Assembly (NCBI RefSeq): GCF_000374365.1 | Contig: NZ_KB894128.1 | Location: forward strand, 1 to 64,000 | Length of the DNA stretch: 64,000 nt | From: Bacteroides gallinarum DSM 18171 = JCM 13658 | Lineage (GTDB): Bacteria; Bacteroidota; Bacteroidia; Bacteroidales; Bacteroidaceae | Reading direction: 5' to 3' | Shown: piece after piece, positions 16,825 to 27,291 of the stretch | Position numbering within the stretch: position 1 is the stretch's first letter | How the letters are laid out: each line of letters begins with the position of its first letter | Program-made: the position numbers and the translations under genes | The notes under the pieces: model-generated | Seen by the model: only the letters and a program-made list of their open reading frames with translations | What the model was told of the DNA's origin: nothing | Database searches by the model: none

Positions 16825-16855
16825 TTTGCAGAAATACCAGAAGTACGTACATTTG
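16825..16855 (+). promoter_or_regulatory. Promoter of a short transcript
   Basis: -33 TTTG (16825-16828), 19 bp, -7 TACATTTG (16848-16855). A consensus-quality Bacteroidales promoter with an expected start near 16862, pointing at the hairpin described next. Confidence 0.6.
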
Positions 16856-16860
16856 CAATG

Positions 16861-16923
16861 TGTTTTTCATAGTATTAGATTTAAGGTTAACAAAGGTTGG
16901 AGTACAGCGGTACTCCTTTTTTT
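16861..16923 (+). ncRNA. Candidate ~60-nt RNA or short leader ending in an intrinsic terminator
   Basis: Directly after the promoter comes TAGTATTAGATTTAAGGTTA and then a perfect 7-bp stem GGAGTAC-AGCG-GTACTCC (16899-16916) followed by seven T. Promoter and terminator together predict a transcript of about 60 nt with no room for a protein. The next gene starts 330 bp further on, so it may be a free small RNA rather than an attenuator. I do not recognise a named RNA family. The rest of 16554-17252 holds only the miaA promoter region and the GH43 control region. Confidence 0.45.
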
Positions 16924-17030
16924 ATTTTATACTTTTCTCTACTCATCTGGGTTTTCCATATTTCTTTTTTGATAATAAAATATGTTGTTCTGTATAAGTT
17001 GTTGATATATAGAATTATATGTCACGATAT

Positions 17031-17098
17031 GTTACATATAAGACAAAGAATGTAACGTGAAAAGGAAAGATGCAATATTAGCAAAGAAACGTGTAACA
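17031..17098 (+). promoter_or_regulatory. Putative regulator half-sites upstream of the GH43 gene
   Basis: Half-sites GTTACAT (17031), TGTAACG (17051) and TGTAACAT (17092) are spaced 21 and 41 bp, i.e. on one face of the helix. The same arrangement is found upstream of 19251, 34507 and 48793. A possible -7 TACATTTG follows at 17129. Confidence 0.5.
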
Positions 17099-17252
17099 TG
17101 ATTTTTTTTAGCTGTACAGGTGTGTTTGTACATTTGTTGCGGATAAGCCAGTTCTGATATAAAGAATTATTCATATTATGAAATACATAGGTATGAAAAC
17201 GCATTTCTTTATATGGCTCGGAAATATTTGTTAATTATAAAATCGAGTTTTG

Positions 17253-18983
17253 ATGAATAGAAAGTCTTTTTTCGCAATTTTATCGGCTTTGTTGATTGCT
17301 GCCGGCATGGGAGTGTTATGTTCTTGCAGTTTATCCCGGGCAAATGAGAAAACACCTGTTATCAAGGATTCTACAGCTCTTTTCGATTACTTTACCTATA
17401 AAGGTGATGATGATTTTTATAAAGAGAATCCGTTACCCGACGATGAATCTTTTTATAATCCGATTTTACCGGGGTGGTATTCGGACCCCAGTATATGTAC
17501 TAATGGTGAAGGCGATTATTTCTTGGTAACTTCTACTTTTACTTATTTCCCGGGTGTGCCTATTTTTCACAGTAGGGATTTAGTCAATTGGAAGCAGGTG
17601 GGATATGTTCTCAATCGCCCTTCGCAGTTGGTTAACATGAAGGGACAACATGTGAGTGGTGGTATTTTTGCACCGGCTATTTCTTATAATCCGCATAATA
17701 AGACTTATTATATGGTAACGACCAATGTGGGAGCGGGGAATTTCTTTGTAAAAACTCAAGACCCTTTCGGAGAATGGTCTGAACCTATCATGTTGCCTGA
17801 AGTGGGCGGAATAGACCCGTCTTTTTTCTTTGACGAAGACGGAAAAGCTTATATCGTGAATAATGATGATGCTCCGGATAATAAACCGGAATATAGCGGA
17901 CATCGTACAATTCGTATACAAGAGTTCGACGTAAAGTCGGATAGAACGGTTGGTCTCCGTAAAATATTGGTGAATAAAGGTGTACATCCGGAAGAAAAGC
18001 CTATTTGGATAGAAGGTCCTCATATGTATAAGATTAATGGAAAGTATTTCCTTATGGATGCAGAAGGCGGTACGAGTAATTGGCACTCTGAGGTTATTTT
18101 CCATGGGGATTCTCCAATGGGAACTTTCGTTCCTTGGACGAAAAATCCGATTCTGACGCAAAGGCATCTCAGTGCGGAGCGCCCTAATCCGGTTACTTGC
18201 GCCGGACATGCGGATTTGGTGCAGACAAAAGAGGGGGATTGGTGGGTTGTGTTTTTGGCATGTCGCCCTATTAGTAATAAGTTTGAGAATTTGGGACGTG
18301 AAACTTTCTTGATGCCGGTAAGGTGGAGTGAAGACGGTTTCCCTTACATAACGCAGGGGGATGAAACTGTTCCTATGATTTTGAAACGGGCGGGCGTGAA
18401 GCGTAATCCCGATGTTACTTTTGGTAATTTCGAAGAGGTTGAGAATTTTGACGATACTTCTTTAGGCATGCAGTGGATGACGTTGCGTGCTCCTGCCACA
18501 GATTTGTATTCTTTGTCTGACGCTCCGGGTTTTTTAACGTTGAAGTGTGCGAATGTCAGTGCTACGGAAAAAGATACTCCTGCTTTAGTGTGTCGCCGTA
18601 TGCAACACCATAAGTTTGAATCTGCTACCCGTATGTTGTTCAATCCTTCTAATGATAGGGAGACAGCCGGTATGCTGTTGTTTAAAGATGAGACACATCA
18701 ATATTTCCTCGGTATGGGTAAGGAAGGGGAAGGCAAATCGGTTTTCCTGAAACGGATTGGGGAATCTGAACAGGTGTTGGCATCTGATACTATTCCTGGA
18801 GATATAAAGGATATTCATTTGAAAGTCGTATCCGAAGGTACGTATTACGATTTCTATTATTCTTTAAAGGGAGGAGAAGACTGGGTATTGCTGTGTAAGA
18901 ATGTTGATGCCAATTATTTATCTACGGCCACTGCTGGCGGATTTACCGGCAGTATGATAGGGTTGTATGCTACTTGTAATTAA
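17253..18983 (+). CDS. GH43 glycosidase lipoprotein (beta-xylosidase/arabinofuranosidase type)
   Basis: 576 residues. The signal peptide ends in a lipobox (LCSC), so the protein is probably a lipoprotein of the periplasm or surface. The five-blade GH43 domain (about residues 65-390) has the catalytic base Asp in GWYSDPS, the pKa-modulating Asp in GGIDPSFFFDEDG and the acid Glu in IWIEGPHMYKING. A C-terminal beta-sandwich (about 400-576) follows, as in XynB-type beta-xylosidases. Subfamily 1 is my best guess. I start at ATG 17253 rather than the in-frame TTG at 17250. It is transcribed alone, ahead of the Sus operon, with its own half-sites. Confidence 0.9.
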   Translation: MNRKSFFAILSALLIAAGMGVLCSCSLSRANEKTPVIKDSTALFDYFTYKGDDDFYKENPLPDDESFYNPILPGWYSDPSICTNGEGDYFLVTSTFTYFPGVPIFHSRDLVNWKQVGYVLNRPSQLVNMKGQHVSGGIFAPAISYNPHNKTYYMVTTNVGAGNFFVKTQDPFGEWSEPIMLPEVGGIDPSFFFDEDGKAYIVNNDDAPDNKPEYSGHRTIRIQEFDVKSDRTVGLRKILVNKGVHPEEKPIWIEGPHMYKINGKYFLMDAEGGTSNWHSEVIFHGDSPMGTFVPWTKNPILTQRHLSAERPNPVTCAGHADLVQTKEGDWWVVFLACRPISNKFENLGRETFLMPVRWSEDGFPYITQGDETVPMILKRAGVKRNPDVTFGNFEEVENFDDTSLGMQWMTLRAPATDLYSLSDAPGFLTLKCANVSATEKDTPALVCRRMQHHKFESATRMLFNPSNDRETAGMLLFKDETHQYFLGMGKEGEGKSVFLKRIGESEQVLASDTIPGDIKDIHLKVVSEGTYYDFYYSLKGGEDWVLLCKNVDANYLSTATAGGFTGSMIGLYATCN

Positions 18984-19020
18984 TGAATTTTTAATTAATG
19001 TAATATAAAGAATACTTTTT

Positions 19021-19046
19021 GTTACATGTGAAAAAGGTATGTAACA
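19021..19046 (+). promoter_or_regulatory. Putative regulator site of the Sus operon
   Basis: GTTACAT (19021) and GTAACA (19041) are 20 bp apart, with a GAAAAAGG core between. A -7 TATATTTG follows at 19099-19106 without a good -33 element, as expected of an activator-dependent promoter. The leader to the ATG at 19251 is about 135 nt. Confidence 0.5.
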
Positions 19047-19250
19047 TCTATGTGTAGTATAGGAAATGCTCCTATAAATTATTTTGTGTTTCATTGAATA
19101 TATTTGTAAAAACGAAGGCAAATATATATAACTGTTAGCATTTATTAATCTAATACTAATAAAAATGAAATGTATGTACGATGATAGCTGAAGCTATTGA
19201 AAAACGACTGATGATTAGAGAACAATGTAGTTAATTAACATCTTAAACTA

Positions 19251-22200
19251 ATGGTAATGAAAAATGTAACAAAAAAAAATCAAAAGATTCCTTATCTGTT
19301 TCTGCTTATGCTGTTCAGTTGTCTGACGGTGTCGGCACAAAGAGGAACAACGGTAAGGGGAACTGTTTTCGACAGTAACGGTGAGACAATCATTGGAGCC
19401 TCGGTAGTTTTAAAAGGTAATAATTCAATAGGTACAATTTCAGATATAGATGGTAATTTTATGTTGACTGTGCCCAATGAAAACTCTACTCTTATCGTTT
19501 CGTTTGTGGGAATGAAGTCCAAAGAGGTGAAAGCGACAAAAGGATTAATCAGGGTGACATTGGAGGACGACTCCCAGCAGTTGGAAGAAGTAGTGGTAGT
19601 AGGTTACGGTCAGCAGAAGAAGGCATCGGTGGTAGGTGCTATTACACAGACTACGGGTAAAGTGTTGGAACGTGCAGCAGGTATCTCGGACATTGGTGCA
19701 GCTTTGACCGGTAATCTGCCAGGCGTTGTTACTACTCAAGGTACCGGTATGCCTGGTGAAGAAGAACCGAAAATAACCATTCGCGGTGCAAGTTCATGGA
19801 ATGACAATGAAGACCCGTTGGTTTTGGTGGACGGTATCGAGCGTCCTATGAATTCTGTAGATATTAGTTCGGTACAATCTATTTCTGTTTTAAAGGATGC
19901 ATCGGCAACTGCTGTTTACGGTGTAAAAGGAGCCAATGGCGTAATTCTGGTAACGACAAAACGCGGTACGGAGGGTAGTGCAAAAATAGATGTTGGTTTC
20001 AACGCTACGCTGAAATCTCCTTCTAAATTGCCCAATAAGTATGATTCTTATGATGCATTGATGTTCCGTAATACGGCTATTGAACACGAGTTGGCTTTAC
20101 GGCCTGATTCATGGGAGTATATTCGCCCCCAATCCTTCATCGAGAACTACCGTAATCAGACTACTGTTGAACAGAGGGAGCGTTATCCTAACGTAGACTG
20201 GCAAAAAGCCTTGTTTAAAGACAACACGATGTCTTATAATGCCAATATAAACATTAGCGGCGGTACGAAGTTTGTGAAGTATTTCGCTTCGGCCGATTAC
20301 GTGCACGAAGGAGACCTCTTTAGAATTTACGATAACGGGCGTGATTATAATTCGGGTTATGGATACGACCGTATCAACGTACGTAGTAACTTGGACTTCA
20401 ATATAACAAAGACCACTGTGTTGAAGGTGAATTTAGCCGGTTCTAATGCCATTCGTAAGGCTCCGTGGAGTAATACTGTAAATTCGGAGTGGCAGATTGG
20501 CCAGCAATGGTCAGGTGCATACAATATTGCTCCGGACGTATTCCTTCCACAATATTCTGACGGTAGCTGGGGTATGTATCCGCTTGTTTCCAACACTACC
20601 AATTCGGCGGAAAATATTTCTTTGGGCGGTACGATGCAGCTTACAACGATCCGCATTAATACCGACTTTACGTTGGAGCAAGATTTGAAGTTTATCACCA
20701 AAGGCCTTTCTGCCCGGGCTACAGTTTCCTGGGATAATGTTTTTGTAGAAAATAACCGTGGTATAAATGACTTGTATAATAGTGCACAGCACAAATGGAT
20801 AGACCCGGATACCGGTCAGGAAAGATATGAACAATCCTATGATACCAATAATGGTTTCGACTGGACACAGGGAGTCAATTGGACTACTTCTCCCGGTGCT
20901 GTGGACAACAGCCAAACTGTTCGTAACCTTTATTATCAAGCACAATTGAACTGGGTTCGTAGTTTTGGCAACCACAATGTAACAGCCATGGGATTGTTCA
21001 GCCGTCAGGAGAATGCCCGAGGAAGCGTGATGCCTACTTATCGTGAAGACTGGGCTTTCCGTACTACATATAATTATGCCGACCGTTATTTTATTGAATA
21101 TAACGGCGCATACAACGGTTCTGAGAAATTCAGTCCGGAGAACCGTTTCGCTTTTTTCAATTCCGGAGCTATCGGCTGGATGATTAGCGAAGAACCTTTC
21201 ATGAAATTCTTCCGCGAGAAAAAGATAATAGACATGTTGAAAGTGCGTGCTTCTTATGGTGAAATCGGTTCCGACCAATTAGGTCCCGACCCGTTTGATT
21301 CGAGCCGTCGTTGGCTCTATATGAACCAGTGGGCATATGGCGGACATACGACGATGGACCTCAATCATACGGAAAGTATCTATACATGGTATCGGGAATC
21401 TGCTATTGGCAATAAAGACATTCAATGGGAAGTTGTGAAAAAGTTGAATATAGGTATAGACTATTCGCTCCTTGAAGGATTGTTTGCCGGTAGCGTAGAG
21501 TTTTTCCGCGATGTACGTTCCAATATCTTTGTTTATGGTGGCGACCGTTCTATCCCTTCTTATTTTGGTGGAACGCCCCCGTCGGTTAATAAAGGTAAGA
21601 TTCGCACAAGCGGATATGAGCTGGAATTGCGTGTCAATAAAACTTTTGCTAACAATTTACGTGTTTGGGGAAATTTCAGTATGACACATGCCAAGAATAA
21701 GGTGCTTGTGAAAGACGACCAGGCTCTGCGCCCTGCATATCAAAAAGCAGCCGGACATGGCGTCAATCAGTACACCTCTTATATCGATGCCGGTTTTATC
21801 CAGAATTATGACCAGTTGTACGGTGCACCCGCTCACGATGCCAATGATTCGCAGAAACTGGTAGGCGACTACTATATTGTCGACTTCAACGGTGACGGTG
21901 TGGTGGACAACAAAGACCAGGCGCCTTATGGCTATACCAGCTCTCCTGAGAATACGTTTAATGCGACGGTTGGATTCGAATGGAAAGGCTTCAGTGCTTT
22001 TGCACAATTCTACGGTGTAACGAACGTAACCCGTGATGTTGCCCTCAATAGTTTTGGAAGCAAATTAAATACCGTGTTCGATAATGGTACATGGTGGTCG
22101 AAAGCTACTCCCAATGCAGATGTAGTTGTACCCCGTTGGAATTCTACACCGAGTTATAATGACGGAACTCAGTTCTTGTATGACGGTTCCTACATTCGTT

Positions 22201-22409
22201 TGAAGAATGTAGAGTTGGCCTATACCTGGAACAAAGGCTGGATTAAAAAGCTCGGATTAAGTAATTTAAAGATTTATATCAACGGCAATAATCTATGGTT
22301 ATGGACGCGTATGCCGGACGACCGTGAAGCAAATCTCTCCGGAGCCGGTTATCTGGGTGCTTACCCTACGGTGAAGCGTTATAATTTAGGTATCAAATTC
22401 ACATTATAA
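19251..22409 (+). CDS. SusC-like TonB-dependent outer membrane transporter (first)
   Basis: 1052 residues: signal peptide ending VSAQ, a carboxypeptidase-regulatory-like beta-sandwich (RGTVFDSNGETIIGASVVLKG, about 35-110), the SusC/RagA linker EEVVVVGYGQQKKASVVGA, the plug domain (about 120-240, with DPLVLVDGIERPMNSVD and VYGVKGANGVILVTTK) and a large beta-barrel ending YNLGIKFTL with a C-terminal aromatic/hydrophobic strand. It imports xylan oligosaccharides by inference from the downstream GH10 genes. The partner SusD begins 2 bp after its stop codon. Confidence 0.97.
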   Translation: MVMKNVTKKNQKIPYLFLLMLFSCLTVSAQRGTTVRGTVFDSNGETIIGASVVLKGNNSIGTISDIDGNFMLTVPNENSTLIVSFVGMKSKEVKATKGLIRVTLEDDSQQLEEVVVVGYGQQKKASVVGAITQTTGKVLERAAGISDIGAALTGNLPGVVTTQGTGMPGEEEPKITIRGASSWNDNEDPLVLVDGIERPMNSVDISSVQSISVLKDASATAVYGVKGANGVILVTTKRGTEGSAKIDVGFNATLKSPSKLPNKYDSYDALMFRNTAIEHELALRPDSWEYIRPQSFIENYRNQTTVEQRERYPNVDWQKALFKDNTMSYNANINISGGTKFVKYFASADYVHEGDLFRIYDNGRDYNSGYGYDRINVRSNLDFNITKTTVLKVNLAGSNAIRKAPWSNTVNSEWQIGQQWSGAYNIAPDVFLPQYSDGSWGMYPLVSNTTNSAENISLGGTMQLTTIRINTDFTLEQDLKFITKGLSARATVSWDNVFVENNRGINDLYNSAQHKWIDPDTGQERYEQSYDTNNGFDWTQGVNWTTSPGAVDNSQTVRNLYYQAQLNWVRSFGNHNVTAMGLFSRQENARGSVMPTYREDWAFRTTYNYADRYFIEYNGAYNGSEKFSPENRFAFFNSGAIGWMISEEPFMKFFREKKIIDMLKVRASYGEIGSDQLGPDPFDSSRRWLYMNQWAYGGHTTMDLNHTESIYTWYRESAIGNKDIQWEVVKKLNIGIDYSLLEGLFAGSVEFFRDVRSNIFVYGGDRSIPSYFGGTPPSVNKGKIRTSGYELELRVNKTFANNLRVWGNFSMTHAKNKVLVKDDQALRPAYQKAAGHGVNQYTSYIDAGFIQNYDQLYGAPAHDANDSQKLVGDYYIVDFNGDGVVDNKDQAPYGYTSSPENTFNATVGFEWKGFSAFAQFYGVTNVTRDVALNSFGSKLNTVFDNGTWWSKATPNADVVVPRWNSTPSYNDGTQFLYDGSYIRLKNVELAYTWNKGWIKKLGLSNLKIYINGNNLWLWTRMPDDREANLSGAGYLGAYPTVKRYNLGIKFTL

Positions 22410-22411
22410 TA

Positions 22412-24364
22412 ATGAACAAGATGAAATATAATACATATAAAACTCTTTTTTATGCAGGCCTCTTGTCTTTCTCGGTAGGATTCTGTATGACATCTTGCGA
22501 GGATTATCTGGACAAAAGTCCGGAATCGACAGTGTCCGAGGACGATGCGTTCAAGAATTTCCGTAACTTTCAAGGGTTCATAGAGGAAATATACAACTGT
22601 ATACCTGACAAAGAAAAGTGCAATTACTGTACATCCTGGAATTGGGGCGATGATGAAGTTTTCAATTCTATGGGCGATGCGCACATGACACATCAAGCCG
22701 ATTTAGGCAACTTCCGTGCTTGGCAAACCAATGGTCAGTGCTGGTTGTATAGAGACCCCAGTACTCCGTCGTCTACCGATAAGTTCCAGCATTCTTTATG
22801 GCCTCATTCCTGGTATTGTATCCGTAAGGCCAATGTAGGTCTTGCCAATTTGGATAAATTAGTCGGTACTCAGGAAGAAAAAGACCTGATTGCCGGTCAA
22901 CTTTATTTTTTCCGTGCATGGTGGCACTTTGAGTTGATGACCTATTGGGGCGGTTTGCCTTATATCGATTCGGTGCTCGATGCTACTCAGGAGCTGACCT
23001 TGCCCCGATTGAGTTATCAGGAATGTGCAGATAAAGCTGCGGCTGATTTCCGTCAGGCCGCCGACTTGTTGCCGATTGATTGGGATAAGACATCCACAGG
23101 TAAAGCTACGGAAGGCAAGAACCAGTTGCGCATTAATAAAATTATGGCATTGGGTTACCTCGGCAAAAACTATTTGTGGGCAGGGAGTCCTTTGATGAAG
23201 AACGGCGCGCAACTCGGAGGCGCCAATACATACAATTATGATGAAGAATATTGTAAAAAGGCTGCGGAAGCATTCGGTGAATTGCTTGCACTGGTAGAGA
23301 GCGGACAAACGCAATATGCACTTGCCGAGTTCAACTATACGAATGTTTACGACCATGAGAAAGCAAGCGATGCCAAAACCTGTTATTCCGATATTTTCTA
23401 TACACGCCGCCAAGGTTGGCTGATGCCCGGTTCGGTCGAGGCAATATTCCGTGGACCTTCCGCCGATTACAATGGCAGTAACTGGAATATGACGAAACTC
23501 TGGGGACCGAAAGTCGCAGGTCTTGTTGCCCATGATAAGATTATACATTTGCCTACAGCGAATCTTGTAGAAATGTATGGCATGGCAAATGGCCTTCCGA
23601 TTGACGACCCGAATTCCGGTTTCGATAAGAGATTTCCGTTCAAAAACAGAGACCCGCGTTTTTATCATGACATTGTATTCGACGGCTTCCATTATGTACT
23701 GGCGGAAGACAAACTGTCTGATGCACAAAAGCCCTATGCTTACTGTGACCTTTCCACAGGTTCGGATATGCGCTCGATAGACCTCGGCAGCCGTACCGGT
23801 TATTTCTTCCAGAAACTTGTTCCCCACACTTGTAATGAAGGCGACAAGGAATACGACTGGGGCAGTAACTTACATACCTATTTGCCGTATATGCGTTTGG
23901 CAGATATTTATTTGATGTATGCTGAAAGTTGTGCAGCCATTGGCGGTGCATCTGCCAAGTCCGATAATTGCACGCTTACCGCTCTCGATGCAATCAATAA
24001 GATTCGTGAGCGCTGCGGTGCGGAAGGTGTTCATACTTCCTATATAGCAGACAATAATAAGTTCATGGATGAAATTCGTCGCGAGCGTGCAGTGGAACTC
24101 TCTATGGAGGGCTTCCGTTTCAATGACCTCCAACGCTGGCTGTTGCTTTCCGAATCTCCTTACACAGAGAAATATTCTGTAGAATTCGACCGTGTAGAGA
24201 GCCCGGAATTCTATAAAACAAACGACCCAGCAGATGCAGAAGTTGCCAACTACCGCCATGAACTGATTGTGAAGCGCGTGTTCGGTACGAAGCATTACTG
24301 GTTCCCCTTACCCGACGATGATGTTTATCTGTATCCGGAGTTCGAACAAAATCCCGGTTGGTAA
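22412..24364 (+). CDS. SusD-like surface glycan-binding lipoprotein (first)
   Basis: 650 residues. The signal peptide ends at Cys29 (MTSCEDYLDKSPES), followed by the N-terminal SusD_RagB opening (DDAFKNFRNFQGFIEEIY), TPR-like helices, and the closing block RERAVELSMEGFRFNDLQRW with a terminal YPEFEQNPGW typical of the family. It acts as the lid of the neighbouring SusC and binds oligosaccharide at the cell surface. It is somewhat longer than the usual ~550 residues. Confidence 0.96.
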   Translation: MNKMKYNTYKTLFYAGLLSFSVGFCMTSCEDYLDKSPESTVSEDDAFKNFRNFQGFIEEIYNCIPDKEKCNYCTSWNWGDDEVFNSMGDAHMTHQADLGNFRAWQTNGQCWLYRDPSTPSSTDKFQHSLWPHSWYCIRKANVGLANLDKLVGTQEEKDLIAGQLYFFRAWWHFELMTYWGGLPYIDSVLDATQELTLPRLSYQECADKAAADFRQAADLLPIDWDKTSTGKATEGKNQLRINKIMALGYLGKNYLWAGSPLMKNGAQLGGANTYNYDEEYCKKAAEAFGELLALVESGQTQYALAEFNYTNVYDHEKASDAKTCYSDIFYTRRQGWLMPGSVEAIFRGPSADYNGSNWNMTKLWGPKVAGLVAHDKIIHLPTANLVEMYGMANGLPIDDPNSGFDKRFPFKNRDPRFYHDIVFDGFHYVLAEDKLSDAQKPYAYCDLSTGSDMRSIDLGSRTGYFFQKLVPHTCNEGDKEYDWGSNLHTYLPYMRLADIYLMYAESCAAIGGASAKSDNCTLTALDAINKIRERCGAEGVHTSYIADNNKFMDEIRRERAVELSMEGFRFNDLQRWLLLSESPYTEKYSVEFDRVESPEFYKTNDPADAEVANYRHELIVKRVFGTKHYWFPLPDDDVYLYPEFEQNPGW

Positions 24365-24408
24365 TCGTGGAAAGCTACAAAGTATGTTTAACAATAAATG
24401 AATAAACA

Positions 24409-27273
24409 ATGAAATATATACAAGCAAGATTCATTCTCTGTGCCATGCTGGCTGCCTCTCCGGTGTTTGCCAGTGCTCAGGCTGCAGATTGGAATGAAAC
24501 CGATTCATTGACAAACAAAGAAGACCGGATGGTACAGGTCGCTTTCCGCAAGGTGGCTCAGAAAGACCTCTTGGGCGGTGTCTCTGTGGTCGATGTAGAG
24601 GAACTTACGAAAAAGAATTATAACACCTACAGTTTGGACAATATGCAAGGATACATCGGCGGTTGGAATGGAAACTCACTGTGGGGCATGGACGGAGATA
24701 ACGCCGGTTATCTGGTACTGGTCGATGGCGTACCCCGTGATGCGGATAATGTGATGCCTTCCGAGATAGCCCAGATTTCATTCTTGAAAGGTGCGCAGGC
24801 CGTAGTCCTTTACGGTAGCAAGGCTGCTAAAGGTGCGATAGTAATTACTACCAAACGCGGCAATGTGGAGGGGTTGAACGTGAGTGTCAGGGCCAATACC
24901 GGGGTTCATGTAGCTAAGGCATATCCTGAATATCTGGGCTCTGCCGAATATATGACCCTTTACAACGAGGCGCTTTTGAATGACGACCCTACTGCAAAGC
25001 CCCTTTATACGGCAGAGCAGATTTACAATCACGGTTCGGGATTGAATCCTTACCGTTATCCTAATATCAATTACTATTCTTCGGATTATGTAAAGAAAGT
25101 ATATAACCGTTCGGAAGTAACGGCAGAGATTACCGGTGGCGGTAAACGTGCACGTTTTTACAGCAATGTGAGCTACTACCGCAATGGTGATTTCCTGAAC
25201 TTCGGCGAGGCCAAAAATAATATGACAGACCGTTTCAACGTGCGCGGTAATGTAGATGTGGATATCAATAGCTTTATCAGCGCTTACATCAATGCTAATG
25301 CCACATTCTATAATTCGAAAAGCGCAAAGGGCGATTTCTGGAATGCTGCGGCAACGATGCGTCCTAACTTCCCGCAAAATGCGGCTCCGCTTATTCCGCT
25401 GGACATGGTTGACCCCAATGCTTCGGCTGCGTGGGATTTGTTGAGTACAACTTCCAATATCATCGACGGTAAGTACTTCTTATCCGGTAGCCAGGCCAAT
25501 CCTACCAATGCGTTCGCTGACAGCTATGCAGCAGGAAGCAGTAAATGGACAAGCCGCCAGTTCCAATTCGATACGGGTGTGAATGTCAACCTGGACAAAG
25601 TTTTGAAAGGCCTTTCTTTCAATGCGATGTTTGCGGTAGACTATGCTACTTCCTATTCAACCTCTTTTGACAACAACTATGCGGTATTCATCCCTACATG
25701 GGCTAATTATGGTGGAAAAGATGTCATTGTAGCGCTTACCAAAGAAGGTAATGATGAAAAGCCGGGAACCCAGAACGTAGGCGGAAGCGCTGATAAGCAG
25801 ACGATTGCATTCTCCGGACAATTCAATTATCAGAATACATTCAAGAAGCGTCATAACGTATCGGCTATGCTTATAGCCAATGGTTATCAGCAGACAATCT
25901 CCGCCCAATACCACCGTATCAGTAATGCTAATCTGGCATTACAGCTCGGATATAATTACCAACAGCGCTATTATGCGGATTTCGGTGCGGCATTGATTCA
26001 TTCGGCAAAACTTGCCGAAGGACATCGCCAGGCTCTTTCCCCTTCGCTGACATTGGGGTGGCGTCTGAGTAGCGAGAGCTTCCTGAAAGACTCTCCCGTT
26101 GTTGATGATTTGTTGTTCAGCGTATCGGGTAGTATCCTCAATCAGGATATCGACTTGGTAATGGGCGAAAACGAGTTCTACCTTTACGAATCGGTGTGGA
26201 CTCAAAATGACGGTTATTCGTGGTACGATGGTCCGTCGGGTAAATACACAATCTCCACCAGAGGGCAGAACGACGACCTTTCTTTTATCAAGCGCAAAGA
26301 GTTTTCTGCAAACTTGAGGACATCGCTTTGGAACAAGCTGATTACGGCGGACGCATCATTCTTCATTAACTCCACCGAGGGATACCTGATTAATCAGCCC
26401 ACATTCTTCCCGTCTCATCTCAACACCGGTTATCCTGCAGCGTCATTCATGGCTATTATGAATTATAACAATAACCGCCGCATAGGATTTGATTTCAGTG
26501 TGAATGCCAACAAACGTTTCGGAGAGGTCGATTTGTCGCTTGGCGTATCGGGAACATACTATGACACTAAAATTACCAAACGCGATGAAATTTACGATGA
26601 TGCTTACCGGTATCGCGAAGGCAAACCCGTTGACGGTATCTGGGGGCTTCAGAGTGCAGGATTGTTCCAAAGCAAAGAAGAAATCGCAGATAGCCCTGAA
26701 CAAAAACTGGGTAGCACAGTCCAACCGGGCGATATTAAATATGTCGACCAGAACGGAGACGGTGTGATTGATGATAAAGACGAGGTTTATTTAGGCAAGG
26801 GAGGTTGGTACGGTTCACCCTTCACGCTCGGTATCAACTTTACGGCTAAGTGGAAGAACTTTACATTTTTTGCGTTGGGAACAGGCGGTTTCGGTGCTTA
26901 CGGCATGAAGGACAGTTCTTATTATTGGGTGGATGGCGACGACAAATACTCGGCTGTGGTACGTAACCGTTGGACCGAGGCAACTGCCGCTACCGCAACT
27001 TATCCGCGTTTGTCGGCTAAAAGCTCCAGCAATAATTTCCGTACTTCGGACTATTGGATGTATAAAGCCAACCGTTTCGATTTGGCGAAGGTACAGATTA
27101 CCTACGATTTGCCCAAACGCATATTGCGCAACACCTTCATCAGAGAATTCTCTGCTTACGTAAGCGGTGCAAACCTGCTTACAATCTCGAAGGAGCGCAA
27201 ACATATGGAAATGAACGTGGGTAGTGCTCCACAAACCAGATTCTACAATATTGGTGTAAAAGCAGTATTTTAA
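24409..27273 (+). CDS. SusC-like TonB-dependent transporter lacking the N-terminal regulatory domain (second)
   Basis: 954 residues. A signal peptide (ending ASAQ) is followed by a short region and then directly by the plug (AQKDLLGGVSVVDVEEL ... YLVLVDGVPRDADN ... VLYGSKAAKGAIVITTKRG) and a complete barrel ending YNIGVKAVF. The carboxypeptidase-like domain and the usual VVVVGYG linker are absent, so it is about 100 residues shorter than the first SusC. A Ca-binding-like loop DQNGDGVIDDKDE lies in the barrel. It is paired with the SusD 18 bp downstream. The two SusCD pairs may take up different xylan fragments. Confidence 0.94.
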   Translation: MKYIQARFILCAMLAASPVFASAQAADWNETDSLTNKEDRMVQVAFRKVAQKDLLGGVSVVDVEELTKKNYNTYSLDNMQGYIGGWNGNSLWGMDGDNAGYLVLVDGVPRDADNVMPSEIAQISFLKGAQAVVLYGSKAAKGAIVITTKRGNVEGLNVSVRANTGVHVAKAYPEYLGSAEYMTLYNEALLNDDPTAKPLYTAEQIYNHGSGLNPYRYPNINYYSSDYVKKVYNRSEVTAEITGGGKRARFYSNVSYYRNGDFLNFGEAKNNMTDRFNVRGNVDVDINSFISAYINANATFYNSKSAKGDFWNAAATMRPNFPQNAAPLIPLDMVDPNASAAWDLLSTTSNIIDGKYFLSGSQANPTNAFADSYAAGSSKWTSRQFQFDTGVNVNLDKVLKGLSFNAMFAVDYATSYSTSFDNNYAVFIPTWANYGGKDVIVALTKEGNDEKPGTQNVGGSADKQTIAFSGQFNYQNTFKKRHNVSAMLIANGYQQTISAQYHRISNANLALQLGYNYQQRYYADFGAALIHSAKLAEGHRQALSPSLTLGWRLSSESFLKDSPVVDDLLFSVSGSILNQDIDLVMGENEFYLYESVWTQNDGYSWYDGPSGKYTISTRGQNDDLSFIKRKEFSANLRTSLWNKLITADASFFINSTEGYLINQPTFFPSHLNTGYPAASFMAIMNYNNNRRIGFDFSVNANKRFGEVDLSLGVSGTYYDTKITKRDEIYDDAYRYREGKPVDGIWGLQSAGLFQSKEEIADSPEQKLGSTVQPGDIKYVDQNGDGVIDDKDEVYLGKGGWYGSPFTLGINFTAKWKNFTFFALGTGGFGAYGMKDSSYYWVDGDDKYSAVVRNRWTEATAATATYPRLSAKSSSNNFRTSDYWMYKANRFDLAKVQITYDLPKRILRNTFIREFSAYVSGANLLTISKERKHMEMNVGSAPQTRFYNIGVKAVF

Positions 27274-27291
27274 TTTAAAAAGACGGAACAA

